Source: Halomonas sp. GT (lineage in GTDB: Bacteria; Pseudomonadota; Gammaproteobacteria; Pseudomonadales; Halomonadaceae). Taken from it: DNA of 64,000 bases. The stretch's first letter is position 1, and every line of letters starts with the position of its first letter. The DNA is taken from contig NZ_CP020562.1 of NCBI RefSeq assembly GCF_002082565.1, forward strand, positions 372,001 to 436,000. The letters are read 5' to 3'. The translations under genes were made by a program, and so were the position numbers. This document shows, piece after piece, positions 48,098-57,955 of the stretch. The notes under the pieces were generated by a model. The model saw nothing but the letters and a program-made list of their open reading frames with translations. It did not search any database and was not told the DNA's origin.

Positions 48098-50932
48098 ATG
48101 AGTGAACAGAGCTTAAACCAAAGCTTTACCCTGACCCTGGATGGCGTTGACGTCAGCGCTTACCCCGGTGAAACCCTCTGGCAAGTCGCCAAGCGTGCAG
48201 GCGAGACTATTCCGCATCTGTGTTTCAAGGATGCCAGCGGCTATCGCGCCGACGGCAACTGCCGTGCTTGTATGGTGGAAATCGAGGGCGAGCGCACCTT
48301 GGCCGCAAGCTGTCTGCGTCAGGCGGCTCCCGGTATGGTGGTTAATAGTGCCAGCTCTGAACGTGCACACACGGCCCGCAAGATGGTCATGGAAATGCTG
48401 CTGGTCGACCAGCCTGAGCGGGAAGAGAGCCCCGACAGCTCAAGCCATTTCTGGGCCATGGCCGACCAGTTGGCCATTGATGCTACGGCGGTGCGCCGTA
48501 AGTTGCCCAAGCGCGAAGAGCGTGAGACAGCTACCGTGCACCATGTGGCGCCTAGGGCGGGTAGCCTGGAGCAAGACAGCAGTCACTCTGCCATGCGCGT
48601 TAACCTTGATGCCTGTATTGAGTGCAATCTGTGTGTGCGTGCCTGTCGCGACGTGCAGGTTAACGATGTTATCGGACTGGCTCACCGTGGGGCGGCGTCT
48701 AAGATCGTATTTGATTTCGACGACCCTATGGGGGACAGCACCTGTGTTGCTTGCGGCGAGTGTGTTCAAGCCTGCCCCACCGGTGCTTTAATGCCTGCCA
48801 CCCTAGTGGATGAGCAAGGTCACGGAGACTCTGCTGTGGCTGACCGTAAGGTTGACTCAGTATGTCCCTACTGCGGGGTTGGCTGTCAGCTTACCTACCA
48901 TATCAAAGACGATAAGATCCTTTATGTGGAGGGCCGCGACGGTCCTTCAAACGAGAACCGACTATGTGTTAAAGGTCGCTTCGGCTATGACTATCCGCGC
49001 AATCCATCCCGGCTTGTTACTCCGCTGATCCGTCGCGAGGGTGTCGCAAAGGGAATCGATCCAGACTTCGACCCCGCCAACCCCTTGACGCATTTCCGCG
49101 AGGCAAGCTGGGATGAAGCCCTGGAGTTTGCCGCCAGTGGGCTTGTGAACCTAAAAGTGAATCATGGCCCTGACGCCTTGGCTGGTTTTGGCAGCGCCAA
49201 GTGCTCCAACGAAGAGGCGTGGCTTTTCCAGAAGCTAGTGCGTACCGGCTTTGGCTCCAACCATGTGGATCACTGTACGCGCTTGTGTCACGCCAGTTCG
49301 GTGGCCGCGCTCATGGAGTGTATCGGCTCCGGTTCGGTAACCGCTTCCTTTATGCAGGCCAGTCAGGCCGATGTAGTGATTCTTACCGGCTGTAATCCCG
49401 CGGTAAACCATCCGGTGGCGGCCACCTTCTTTAAACAGGCCGCCAAGCGCGGTACCAAGATAGTGATTCTTGACCCCCGTGGTCAGGCGTTGGATGCCTA
49501 CGCCCATCTCAGTGTGCGCTTTTCACTGGGTACGGATGTGGCGCTGTTTAATGCCATGCTCAATGTGATCATCAGCGAAGAGCTCTATGACACGGCCTAT
49601 ATCGCCGAGCATACCGAGGGCTTTGAGGCACTGAAGACACATACGGTGGACATGACCCCCGAAGCGATGAGCGGTTTGTGCGGTGTTGAGCCAGAGACCA
49701 TTCGCGAAGTGGCCAGGCTCTATGCCAACGCCGAGCGGGCAATGATTTTCTGGGGCATGGGCATTTCCCAGCACACCCATGGGACCGACAATGCCCGCTG
49801 TTTGATCTCGCTGGCGCTGGCTTGCGGCCAGACCGGTCGCCCTGGGACTGGCTTGCATCCTCTGCGGGGGCAGAACAACGTTCAAGGGGCATCTGATGCC
49901 GGCCTGATTCCCATGGTGATGCCAGACTACCAGCCGGTCAGCGATGCTCAGGTACGCAGTGCTTTCGAAGAGCTGTGGAATACCAAACTGGATCCCACAC
50001 CGGGTCTCACCGTGGTGGAAATTATGGATGCTATCGCTGCGGGCACCATTCGCGGCATGTATATCCAGGGTGAAAACCCAGCGATGTCCGACCCGGATCT
50101 GGCCCATGCCCGGGCCGCGTTAGCCAAGCTGGAGCATTTGGTGGTACAGGATCTTTTTCTCACTGAAACCGCTCAATTCGCCGACGTTATCTTGCCTGCC
50201 TCTGCTTGGCCTGAGAAGGACGGCACCGTCACCAACACCAATCGGCAAGTGCAGATGGGGCGTGCGGCCTTGCCACTGCCGGGCCAGGCCAAGCCGGACT
50301 GGTGGATTATCCAGGAAATGGCCAAACGCTTCGGCCTCGACTGGAATTACCAGCATCCGCAGGACGTTTTCGCCGAGATGAAGCAAGGTATGGCCTCTCT
50401 CGACCATATTTCCTGGGAGCGTTTGGAGCGCGAGCAGTCGGTGACCTACCCTTGCCCAGCGGAGGACGCACCGGGGCAAGACGTAGTCTTCAGCGAGGTC
50501 TTCCCTACGGCCAGTGGCCGGGCGAAGTTCGCACCTACGCGTCCGCTGCCACCGGATGAGCCGGTAGATAACGACTATCCGACGGTGCTGACCACTGGCC
50601 GTCAGTTAGAGCACTGGCATACCGGATCCATGACCCGTCGCGCCAAAGTGCTCGATGACCTGGAGCCGGAAGCCGTGGCAAGCTTGGCGCCCGCTGAGCT
50701 GGTAAGGCTTGGTATGGCACCGGGTGATGATCTGACGATTGCTACTCGCCGAGGCGCCATTACTCTTAAAGCGAGGGTTGACCCAGGAATGCCAGAAGGG
50801 ATGGTGTTTGTACCTTTCTGTTATGGGGAAGCCGCGGCAAATTTACTCACCAATCCGGCGCTGGATCCGTATGGGAAGATACCAGAGTTCAAGTACGCCG
50901 CCTGCCGGCTGAGCCGCTCGAATGTGGCCTGA
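48098..50932 (+). CDS. Formate dehydrogenase alpha subunit (molybdenum/tungsten bis-MGD)
   Basis: 944 residues: N-terminal 2Fe-2S domain (LCFKDASGYRADGNCRACMVEIEG), two 4Fe-4S ferredoxin motifs (CIECNLCVRAC, CVACGECVQACP), the proximal cluster motif CPYCGVGC, and the catalytic domain with active-site cysteine in HCTRLCHASSV (Cys rather than selenocysteine) and a C-terminal MopB dinucleotide-binding region (TTGRQLEHWHTGSMTRRA). It oxidises formate to CO2. No fdsC, fdsD or other accessory gene follows; maturation factors must lie elsewhere. Confidence 0.94.
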   Translation: MSEQSLNQSFTLTLDGVDVSAYPGETLWQVAKRAGETIPHLCFKDASGYRADGNCRACMVEIEGERTLAASCLRQAAPGMVVNSASSERAHTARKMVMEMLLVDQPEREESPDSSSHFWAMADQLAIDATAVRRKLPKREERETATVHHVAPRAGSLEQDSSHSAMRVNLDACIECNLCVRACRDVQVNDVIGLAHRGAASKIVFDFDDPMGDSTCVACGECVQACPTGALMPATLVDEQGHGDSAVADRKVDSVCPYCGVGCQLTYHIKDDKILYVEGRDGPSNENRLCVKGRFGYDYPRNPSRLVTPLIRREGVAKGIDPDFDPANPLTHFREASWDEALEFAASGLVNLKVNHGPDALAGFGSAKCSNEEAWLFQKLVRTGFGSNHVDHCTRLCHASSVAALMECIGSGSVTASFMQASQADVVILTGCNPAVNHPVAATFFKQAAKRGTKIVILDPRGQALDAYAHLSVRFSLGTDVALFNAMLNVIISEELYDTAYIAEHTEGFEALKTHTVDMTPEAMSGLCGVEPETIREVARLYANAERAMIFWGMGISQHTHGTDNARCLISLALACGQTGRPGTGLHPLRGQNNVQGASDAGLIPMVMPDYQPVSDAQVRSAFEELWNTKLDPTPGLTVVEIMDAIAAGTIRGMYIQGENPAMSDPDLAHARAALAKLEHLVVQDLFLTETAQFADVILPASAWPEKDGTVTNTNRQVQMGRAALPLPGQAKPDWWIIQEMAKRFGLDWNYQHPQDVFAEMKQGMASLDHISWERLEREQSVTYPCPAEDAPGQDVVFSEVFPTASGRAKFAPTRPLPPDEPVDNDYPTVLTTGRQLEHWHTGSMTRRAKVLDDLEPEAVASLAPAELVRLGMAPGDDLTIATRRGAITLKARVDPGMPEGMVFVPFCYGEAAANLLTNPALDPYGKIPEFKYAACRLSRSNVA

Positions 50933-50948
50933 CCGATAGCGCTGTTCA

Positions 50949-50975
50949 CGCCCATGGAGGAATCCTCCATGGGCG
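50949..50975 (+). terminator. Hairpin after the formate dehydrogenase operon
   Basis: CGCCCATGGAGG and CCTCCATGGGCG form a perfect 12-bp stem with a 3-nt loop, 17 nt past the stop. No T-run follows, so it may terminate weakly or protect the 3' end. Confidence 0.65.
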
Positions 50976-51092
50976 TTGCTATGCCTCAACGCCCCTCCCG
51001 TAGTTGACGTTACTATGTCTATGATAGGTTGATATTCAACGCTAATTGTCCCCGCGAAAATTGTAATGCGCTACACGCTCGCCTTATTGTCG

Positions 51093-51120
51093 TTAACAAG
51101 TATTACGAAAAAAATATAAA
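51093..51120 (+). promoter_or_regulatory. Putative promoter of the ABC importer operon
   Basis: TTAACA (51093-51098), 16-nt spacer, TATAAA (51115-51120), in an A/T-rich stretch about 87 nt before the ATPase start. Plausible sigma-70 promoter. Confidence 0.4.
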
Positions 51121-51206
51121 TCAATAGGGGGCCTGGGGATGTGTGGAGGCGTGTGTTGAATCGTGCACTTACCTTGGCGCAATGGGACTATTACCGGGGA
51201 ATGTGC

Positions 51207-52349
51207 ATGAATGAGACCCTTGCAGATGCTGGGGGCACGACGAAGGCAACGGCGGAAGCGCCGTCGAGTTTTGCCCGCTTCGTCAATGTCCAAAAGAGCT
51301 ATGACGGTGTTGAACTGGTCGTCAAGGACTTCAATCTTGATATCCGCAAGGGCGAATTCGTCACCCTGCTGGGCCCTTCAGGCTCTGGAAAAACCACCTG
51401 TCTGATGATGATGGCAGGCTTCGAAACCCCCACCCACGGTGAGATTTTGCTGAACGACGAGCCAATTAGTGGCTTGCCGCCGCATAAGCGTGGCATTGGC
51501 ATGGTCTTCCAGAACTATGCGTTATTCCCGCACATGACGGTGGCCGAGAATCTTGCTTTTCCGCTTGAGGTTCGTCATCTCAGCAAGGCGGAGATCAAGG
51601 AGAAAGTGGCTAAAGCACTGGCCATGGTACGCCTGGAAGAGTTTGGTGATCGCCGCCCGGCGCAGCTCTCTGGCGGTCAGCAGCAACGGGTGGCATTGGC
51701 CCGCGCGCTGGTCTTTGAGCCTGATCTGGTGCTGATGGACGAACCTCTGGGCGCGCTGGACAAGAATCTTCGCGAAGAGATGCAGTACGAGATCAAGCGC
51801 ATTCACGCCCGTCTTGGGGTAACCATGATTTACGTCACCCACGACCAGACCGAAGCACTGACCATGTCTGACCGCATTGCAGTCTTCAACGATGGCATTG
51901 TGCAGCAGTTAGCCTCTCCGGACGAACTCTACGAACGGCCGGAAAATGCCTTTGTGGCGTATTTCATCGGCGAGAACAACCGGTTGGTGGGTGACGTTAT
52001 CGAGCACCTCGGTAGTGACTGTAAGGTGCGCCTGGATAGCGGCGACATGGTGATTGCCAAAACGGTAGCGGCGGGCGACGTAGGCTCGCGTACGACGCTA
52101 TCACTGAGACCCGAGCGGGTCAGCATCCTGCCGGATGATGCCGACGGCGCGCAGTTCGACAACCAGTTCACTGCCACGGTGCAGGAGGTTATCTACCTTG
52201 GTGACCATCTACGCACGCGGGTGTCGGTGTGCGGTAACGAGGACTTTATTTTGAAAACGCCCAATGCCCAAGGGTGTGGGGTGATGCGCCCCGGCCAGCA
52301 AATTCAGGTTGGTTGGTCGAGTGCCGATTGCCGCGCGCTGGATGCATGA
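51207..52349 (+). CDS. ABC importer ATPase, polyamine/opine (PotA) type
   Basis: 380 residues from ATG 51207 (GGGGA 6 nt upstream); in-frame upstream starts are less likely. Walker A GPSGSGKTT, Q-loop VFQNYALFPHMTV, signature LSGGQQQR, Walker B LVLMDEPLGALD, H-loop YVTHDQTEA; a C-terminal TOBE domain (about 280-375). The PotA subfamily drives uptake of putrescine, spermidine or related cationic or quaternary compounds. First gene of a four-gene importer next to a DgcA-like enzyme; the substrate may be an N-methylated amine. Confidence 0.9.
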   Translation: MNETLADAGGTTKATAEAPSSFARFVNVQKSYDGVELVVKDFNLDIRKGEFVTLLGPSGSGKTTCLMMMAGFETPTHGEILLNDEPISGLPPHKRGIGMVFQNYALFPHMTVAENLAFPLEVRHLSKAEIKEKVAKALAMVRLEEFGDRRPAQLSGGQQQRVALARALVFEPDLVLMDEPLGALDKNLREEMQYEIKRIHARLGVTMIYVTHDQTEALTMSDRIAVFNDGIVQQLASPDELYERPENAFVAYFIGENNRLVGDVIEHLGSDCKVRLDSGDMVIAKTVAAGDVGSRTTLSLRPERVSILPDDADGAQFDNQFTATVQEVIYLGDHLRTRVSVCGNEDFILKTPNAQGCGVMRPGQQIQVGWSSADCRALDA

Positions 52350-52428
52350 GCCGGACGGCAGTCAAGTGCGCCGTTTCTCGGTATCCGATGGTGCCGGCGG
52401 CGATGACAACAGCAAACGGAGAATCTCT

Positions 52429-53532
52429 ATGAAAATCAGCAATCGCGTTGTTAAGACAAGTATCGCTGCCGTGGGGATGTCGGCACTTGCCGTGGCGGTT
52501 AGCGCCCATGCTCAGCAGACGCTGAATATTGTTTCCTGGGGTGGTGCTTACAGCATGAGCCAGCACGAGGCTTACGATAAGCCGTGGATAGAGAAGACTG
52601 GTGACAAGATCGTCAATATCGATCGCAGCGGTAACGCTTTGGCCGGACTGCGTGCTCAATCCCAGGCTGGCAACGTGACCTGGGACTTGGTCGACATGCT
52701 GCCCGCCGATGCCATGATCGCTTGTGATGAAGGGCTTATCGAGCCTCTCGACCACGATGAATTGCTGGCCGACGCCCCGGATGGCACGCCGCCAAGTGAG
52801 GACTTCGTCGAGGGGGCCTTAGGTGACTGCTTTGTGGCATCCATCGTCTATTCCAATATCGTCGCCTTCAATAGCGAGATGTTCCCAGAGGACGCCCAGC
52901 CCAGCACCATCGAGGATGTCTTCGACCTGGAAAACTATCCCGGCAAGCGGGCTTTGCTGCGCAAGCCGATTAACAATATGGAATGGGCCTTGATCGCCGA
53001 TGGTGTCGAGCGTGATGAGGTCTACGCCATGCTTGAGACCGAAGAAGGCGTGCAGCGTGCCTTCGACAAGTTGGATACCATCAAGGATGAAGTCATCTGG
53101 TGGGAAGAGGGTGCCCAGCCGCCTCAACTGTTGGCCGATCAGGAAGTCGCCTTTGCCTCCGCCTACAATGGCCGGATCTTCAACGCCATGGTCACTGAAG
53201 ACCAACCCTTCGAGATCATTTGGGATGCGCAGGTGTTCGAACTGGATGGCTGGGTTGTACCCACCGGCAAGCTCGACAAGGTGAAGGATTATCTCCATTT
53301 CGCCACTGATACCCAGCGACTCGCCGATCAGGCTCAATACATTTCCTATGGGCCGGCACGTCTTTCTTCCTCTGAGCTAGTTTCCACCCATGCCGAAACC
53401 GGTATCGATATGACGCCGCACATGCCAACTCACGAGCCGAACTTCGCAACGGCGCTACAAAAAGACGATCTGTTTTGGGCTGACTACAACGATGAGCTGA
53501 CCCAGCGCTTCAACGCCTGGTTATCCCAGTAA
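52429..53532 (+). CDS. ABC importer periplasmic substrate-binding protein, PotD-like
   Basis: 367 residues with a Sec signal peptide (VVKTSIAAVGMSALAVAVSA, cut near AHA-QQ) and a type II periplasmic-binding fold beginning QTLNIVSWGGAYSMSQHEAYDKPW. ATG 52429 is preceded by GGAGA. Similarity pattern is to spermidine/putrescine-binding proteins, a group that also includes binders of opines, 2-aminoethylphosphonate and stachydrine-like compounds. Ligand unknown; predicted from context to be an N-methylated amino acid or polyamine. Confidence 0.88.
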   Translation: MKISNRVVKTSIAAVGMSALAVAVSAHAQQTLNIVSWGGAYSMSQHEAYDKPWIEKTGDKIVNIDRSGNALAGLRAQSQAGNVTWDLVDMLPADAMIACDEGLIEPLDHDELLADAPDGTPPSEDFVEGALGDCFVASIVYSNIVAFNSEMFPEDAQPSTIEDVFDLENYPGKRALLRKPINNMEWALIADGVERDEVYAMLETEEGVQRAFDKLDTIKDEVIWWEEGAQPPQLLADQEVAFASAYNGRIFNAMVTEDQPFEIIWDAQVFELDGWVVPTGKLDKVKDYLHFATDTQRLADQAQYISYGPARLSSSELVSTHAETGIDMTPHMPTHEPNFATALQKDDLFWADYNDELTQRFNAWLSQ

Positions 53533-53622
53533 GGCGCTGCCGCCGTCCGCCAACAGTCGGGCGGCGGCATGCCGATAGCCGATCGTTGCTGATCGCTTCT
53601 TTCGCCTGACGGAGAGATCTAC

Positions 53623-54876
53623 GTGACCCAACCGCCTGCAGCTCCTCTGACAACGGCCGATGGCGTGCCGCTCAAGGTTAGCCTGCGCCGCACCGTGCGA
53701 CGCTCGAAAATCAAGGCGCTGTTGCTGGTTGCGCCACTACTGGCATTCTTGTTTATCGCCTTTTTGATGCCCTTGTTCGAAATGCTGTGGCGCAGTGTCG
53801 ATAACCCTGAAGTATCTACCCATCTATCACGGACCGTGTCAGCACTGGAAGGCTGGAATGGGGAGTCATTACCCGATGAAGCCGCCTTTGCCGCCTTGGC
53901 TGAGGACCTCCGCGTAGGCCAGCAGGAACGCAACCTAGGGCTGTTGTCCAGCCGACTGAATTATGAAAAGTCGGGCATGCGTTCGACCATTAGCCGCACG
54001 GCGCGCCGCGTCGGTACCTTGGAGCCGCCCTATCGCGAGTCACTCATCGAGGTGAATGATACCTGGGGAGAACTCGATACCTGGAAGCTGATCCAGCGCG
54101 AGGCGTCGCCCTACACCATTTCGTATTATCTGGCGGCAATCGACCGTCAATTGAGCCCGGACGGCGAGATCGCCAAAGTGCCGGAACATATGCAGATACA
54201 CGCCACCTTGTTTTGGCGAACGCTATGGATGAGCGCTGTCATCACGGGCCTGACGCTAGTGCTCGGTTTTCCGGTGGCCTTTCTGCTGGCGAATCTGCCG
54301 ACGCGTCACTCCAACCTGCTCATGATTTTGGTATTGCTGCCGTTCTGGACCTCGCTGCTGGTGCGCACCACCACCTGGATTGCCATCCTGCAATCACAGG
54401 GGGTGCTCAATGACGTGATGGTGGCCCTCGGCGTGATCGCCGATGAGGCTAGGTGGCAGATGATCCACAACAAGATGGGCACGATCATCGCCATGACGCA
54501 TATTCTGCTGCCTTTCATGATTCTACCGCTTTACTCGGTGATGAAGACCATTCCACCCAGCTATATGCGAGCCGCCCGCTCGTTGGGGGGTAAGCCGTTT
54601 CTCAGTTTCCGTCGGGTCTATTTTCCGCTGACGATCCCAGGCATCGCCGCTGGTGGCATCTTGGTATTCATACTGTCGATTGGCTACTACATCACACCGG
54701 CGTTGGTGGGTGGGCAGTCGGGTCGCTTCATCACTAATTACATCGCCTACCACATGCAGACATCGCTCAACTGGGGACTGGCGGCTGCGATTGCCTCCAT
54801 CCTACTGTTCGTGGTGATTATCTGTTATTTGGTATTCAATCGTCTGATCGGTGTCGACAAGGTCAAGCTGGGGTAA
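53623..54876 (+). CDS. ABC importer permease 1, PotB-like with large periplasmic insert
   Basis: 417 residues from GTG 53623, with GGAGAG upstream. TM1 is at about 31-55, then a hydrophilic stretch of about 130 residues (about 60-190, mostly helical and charged), then the five-helix permease core with the EAA-like loop AARSLGGKPFLSFRRVYFPLTIPG. Plain PotB is about 285 residues, so the insert is extra; it may contact the binding protein. It ends 3 bp before permease 2. Confidence 0.88.
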   Translation: MTQPPAAPLTTADGVPLKVSLRRTVRRSKIKALLLVAPLLAFLFIAFLMPLFEMLWRSVDNPEVSTHLSRTVSALEGWNGESLPDEAAFAALAEDLRVGQQERNLGLLSSRLNYEKSGMRSTISRTARRVGTLEPPYRESLIEVNDTWGELDTWKLIQREASPYTISYYLAAIDRQLSPDGEIAKVPEHMQIHATLFWRTLWMSAVITGLTLVLGFPVAFLLANLPTRHSNLLMILVLLPFWTSLLVRTTTWIAILQSQGVLNDVMVALGVIADEARWQMIHNKMGTIIAMTHILLPFMILPLYSVMKTIPPSYMRAARSLGGKPFLSFRRVYFPLTIPGIAAGGILVFILSIGYYITPALVGGQSGRFITNYIAYHMQTSLNWGLAAAIASILLFVVIICYLVFNRLIGVDKVKLG

Positions 54877-54879
54877 ACC

Positions 54880-55731
54880 ATGGCCATTCCTTCCTACGCC
54901 ACCCGTGGCGAGCGCATCTGGCATTACATCTTTCTGGCTATCTGCGGCCTCGTGTTCCTATTTTTGATCGGACCGCTATTGGTGATCATACCGTTGTCAT
55001 TCAATGCGCAGCCCTACTTCACCTTCAGCAAGGAAATGCTGACCTTCGACCCAGCCGGTTACTCATTGCGCTGGTATCAAGACTTCTTCACTTCCAGTGC
55101 ATGGCTCAACGCTATCAAGAACAGCTTTATCATCGGTATCGCCTCCACGCTGCTGGCCACAGTGCTAGGGACGGTGGCCGCGCTGGGATTGTCGAGTCGG
55201 CACATGCCAGCGCGTGGCGCGATCATGGCGCTGTTAATCTCGCCGATGATCGTGCCGTTGATCATCTCTGCGGCGGCGATGTTCTTCTTCTTCTCCAAGG
55301 TCAATCTCGCCCAGACCTACGTGGGCGTAATCCTGGCCCATACGGCGCTTGGCATTCCCTTCGTGGTCATCACCGTGACCGCTACGCTATCGAGCTTCGA
55401 TACCACACTGATCCGCGCGGCGCATAGTCTTGGGGCTAATCCGACACGGACCTTCTTTAAGGTGGTGCTACCACTGGTAACACCGGGGGTGGTATCAGGA
55501 GCGTTGTTTGCTTTCATTACGTCCTTCGACGAGGTGGTGGTGGTGCTGTTCATTGCCGGGCCCGAGCAACGTACCATGCCGATTCAGATGTGGTCGGGCA
55601 TTCGCGAGCAGATCAGCCCAACGATCCTCGCTGTGGCGACCCTGCTGGTACTGCTCTCGATGCTGCTGCTTACCACGCTTGAGCTGCTACGCCGTCGCAG
55701 TGAGCGTCTGCGGGGGCTCTCTCCCGACTAA
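54880..55731 (+). CDS. ABC importer permease 2, PotC-like
   Basis: 283 residues, six transmembrane helices, with the EAA loop RAAHSLGANPTRTFFKVVLPLVTPGVVSG. It completes the importer with the ATPase, binding protein and permease 1. The 3' end is convergent with the DgcA-like gene, with about 40 bp between. Confidence 0.9.
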   Translation: MAIPSYATRGERIWHYIFLAICGLVFLFLIGPLLVIIPLSFNAQPYFTFSKEMLTFDPAGYSLRWYQDFFTSSAWLNAIKNSFIIGIASTLLATVLGTVAALGLSSRHMPARGAIMALLISPMIVPLIISAAAMFFFFSKVNLAQTYVGVILAHTALGIPFVVITVTATLSSFDTTLIRAAHSLGANPTRTFFKVVLPLVTPGVVSGALFAFITSFDEVVVVLFIAGPEQRTMPIQMWSGIREQISPTILAVATLLVLLSMLLLTTLELLRRRSERLRGLSPD

Positions 55732-55771
55732 GCCCAAGCAGCGTTTTTATCGCGCCGGTTTGATGCGAAAA

Positions 55772-57823
55772 CTAAAGGTCTTTGACCAACCTAAGCGCAT
55801 CGTAGATGGCCGCGTGAGTATTGCGGGACTCGACGGCATCACCGATACGGAACAGTTGGAAGTTGCCATCCGGATTGCGCGTTATGCACTGGGGGGCGCC
55901 CACGATTAGGTCATCGTAATTCACCTCGCCGCGGTTGCTGGAGTGCGGCTTTAGCTCAAAATAGAGTTCGGCCATCGGTGTAATGCCGTAGTTGACCACC
56001 ACTTGGTCGATGCGTCGTTCATGATCCATGTCCTGCTGACCGTGAACAACATAATCGCTGGTGATTTCAGCGAGCAGTTGGTTGCCGTCGCGCTGCACAG
56101 ATTTCAACCGGTAAGTCGGTGTGAATATGACGTTGGCGCGCTGTAGGGAACGCATGTAGGGCACCAGGTTCATGGCCATGATCTCCGCGGAGAAGGTGCG
56201 GTCCGGCGTCATAATCTCAAGCTCTGCTCCCGTGGCGGCGATGATCTCTGCCGCCTGCAGAGCGGAATGGTCGCCTGCATCGTCGAACAGTAATACCCGC
56301 TTGCCCGGCGGCACGTGCCCGGAAAGAATGTCCCAGGTGTTGATCACTAAGTCGTGGCCGACGTTGGGTTGGTCTTCCAGGGGATAGCCGCCGGTGGCCA
56401 CGATCACCACGTCAGGTTTTTCGGCGAGCACGTCCTCGGCCTCGGCCCAGACGTTGTAGCGGATCTCGACACCGAGTGCCTGGCAGCGTGCCAAGCGCCA
56501 ATCGATGATGCCTAGCATCTCGCGACGTCGCTCACTCTGCGCCGTGAGACGTATCTGCCCTCCAGCATCGCTGGCGGCTTCTAATACCACCACCGAATGG
56601 CCACGCTCGCCGGCAACACGAGCGGCTTCTAATCCTGCTGGACCTGCGCCGATAATGACGACTCGTCGTTGCTGTGCTGCCTTAGGAATGGTGTGGGGCA
56701 TGCTGGTTTCACGCCCGGTGGCAGCGTTATGGATGCAGTAGGCGGCACCGCCTTGATAGATGCGGTCAAGGCAGTAGTTGGCGCCAACGCAGGGACGGAT
56801 CTCTTCCTCTCGCCCCTCTACGATCTTGCGCACGATGTGCGGGTCGGCCATGTGGGCGCGGGTCATGCCGATTATGTCGACCTTGCCGGAGGCGATGGCA
56901 TAACGGGCAGTGGCGACATCCTGGATCTTGGCGCCATGAAAGGTAGGGAAATCGGTCTCACGACGTATTTCTCCGGCAAAATCCAGGTGCGGGGCGCTGG
57001 GCATGCCTTGTATGGGAATCACGTCGGTGAGCCCCGCGTCGGTGTCGATGTGGCCGCGAATCACGTTGAGGAAGTCGACCAGGCCGCTACTCTTTAAGCG
57101 TCGTGAGATCTCCAGCCCATCACTGGATGTCAGTCCACCCAATAGCATTTCGTCGCCGGTATAGCGAACGCCGACGATGAACGCCTCGCCAACTCGCTGT
57201 CGAATGGCGCGTAGCACGTCAAAGGTGAAACGCAGTCGGTTATCGAGATCCCCACCATAAGGTTCCTCTAAGGTATTGGTCAGTGGCGACCAAAACTGAT
57301 CCATCAGGTGGCCGTAGGCCTGCAGCTCGATGCCATCGAGACCGGCAGCGTGCATGCGTTCGGCAGCATCGGCGTAGTCACGGATCAAACGTTCGATATC
57401 CCAATCCTCTACCTGCTTGGGAAAGGCGCGGTGGGACGCCTCGCGGCGATGCGAAGGCGACACCGCTGGCAACCAGTCACCCTTGTCCCAACGGGTACGT
57501 CGGCCCAAATGAGTCAGTTGAATCATCACCGCGGTACCGTGCTCGTGGCAGGCATCGGTCAGCTCACGCATCCAAGGTACGACTTCATCCTTATAGGCGA
57601 GAATATTGTTGAACACCGGCGGGCTGTCTTTTGCTACCGCCGCGGATCCAGCCGTCATGGTCAGGCCAAGACCCGCCTTGGCCCGCTCGACGTGGTAGGC
57701 ACGGTAGAGTGCTTTGGGCATCCCATCCTCAGGATAAGCGGGCTCATGAGCTGTCATCATAAGTCTGTTTTTTAGAGTCAGGTGTTTGAGCTGGAAGGGC
57801 TGCAACAGCGGATCGTTAGCCAT
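55772..57823 (-). CDS. DgcA/StcD-like FMN-FAD demethylase (second copy)
   Basis: 683 residues from ATG 57823 (a TTG at 57856 would add 11). Same layout as DgcA: FMN TIM barrel (about 1-340), linker CVGANYC...C, FAD/NAD domain with VVIIGAGPAGLEAARVAGERG. It also has alanine at the second cluster-cysteine position. The active-site strand differs from DgcA (MMTAHEPAYPEDGMPKALYRAYH against STAHAEVHATDGG). Related enzymes demethylate N-methylproline and stachydrine. It has no dgcB partner of its own. Between a PotABCD-type importer and a TetR gene, it likely handles the compound the importer brings in. Confidence 0.82.
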   Translation of the reverse strand: MANDPLLQPFQLKHLTLKNRLMMTAHEPAYPEDGMPKALYRAYHVERAKAGLGLTMTAGSAAVAKDSPPVFNNILAYKDEVVPWMRELTDACHEHGTAVMIQLTHLGRRTRWDKGDWLPAVSPSHRREASHRAFPKQVEDWDIERLIRDYADAAERMHAAGLDGIELQAYGHLMDQFWSPLTNTLEEPYGGDLDNRLRFTFDVLRAIRQRVGEAFIVGVRYTGDEMLLGGLTSSDGLEISRRLKSSGLVDFLNVIRGHIDTDAGLTDVIPIQGMPSAPHLDFAGEIRRETDFPTFHGAKIQDVATARYAIASGKVDIIGMTRAHMADPHIVRKIVEGREEEIRPCVGANYCLDRIYQGGAAYCIHNAATGRETSMPHTIPKAAQQRRVVIIGAGPAGLEAARVAGERGHSVVVLEAASDAGGQIRLTAQSERRREMLGIIDWRLARCQALGVEIRYNVWAEAEDVLAEKPDVVIVATGGYPLEDQPNVGHDLVINTWDILSGHVPPGKRVLLFDDAGDHSALQAAEIIAATGAELEIMTPDRTFSAEIMAMNLVPYMRSLQRANVIFTPTYRLKSVQRDGNQLLAEITSDYVVHGQQDMDHERRIDQVVVNYGITPMAELYFELKPHSSNRGEVNYDDLIVGAPQCITRNPDGNFQLFRIGDAVESRNTHAAIYDALRLVKDL

Positions 57824-57955
57824 GGATAGCACTCTATTTTGTTGTGTATTTAACAAAGTTAGGTGCCGATGTTCATGCCTGTCAATTTAATGTTCATTGG
57901 TGTACGTTGGTGGGGCGGTAACTGACATAAACCCGTCGCTTATCGCATCGGCCTG

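Noticed and set aside
51207..55731. Assigning potA, potD, potB and potC gene symbols
   Set aside because: The subfamily includes transporters for several unrelated compounds and the context points away from plain polyamines.
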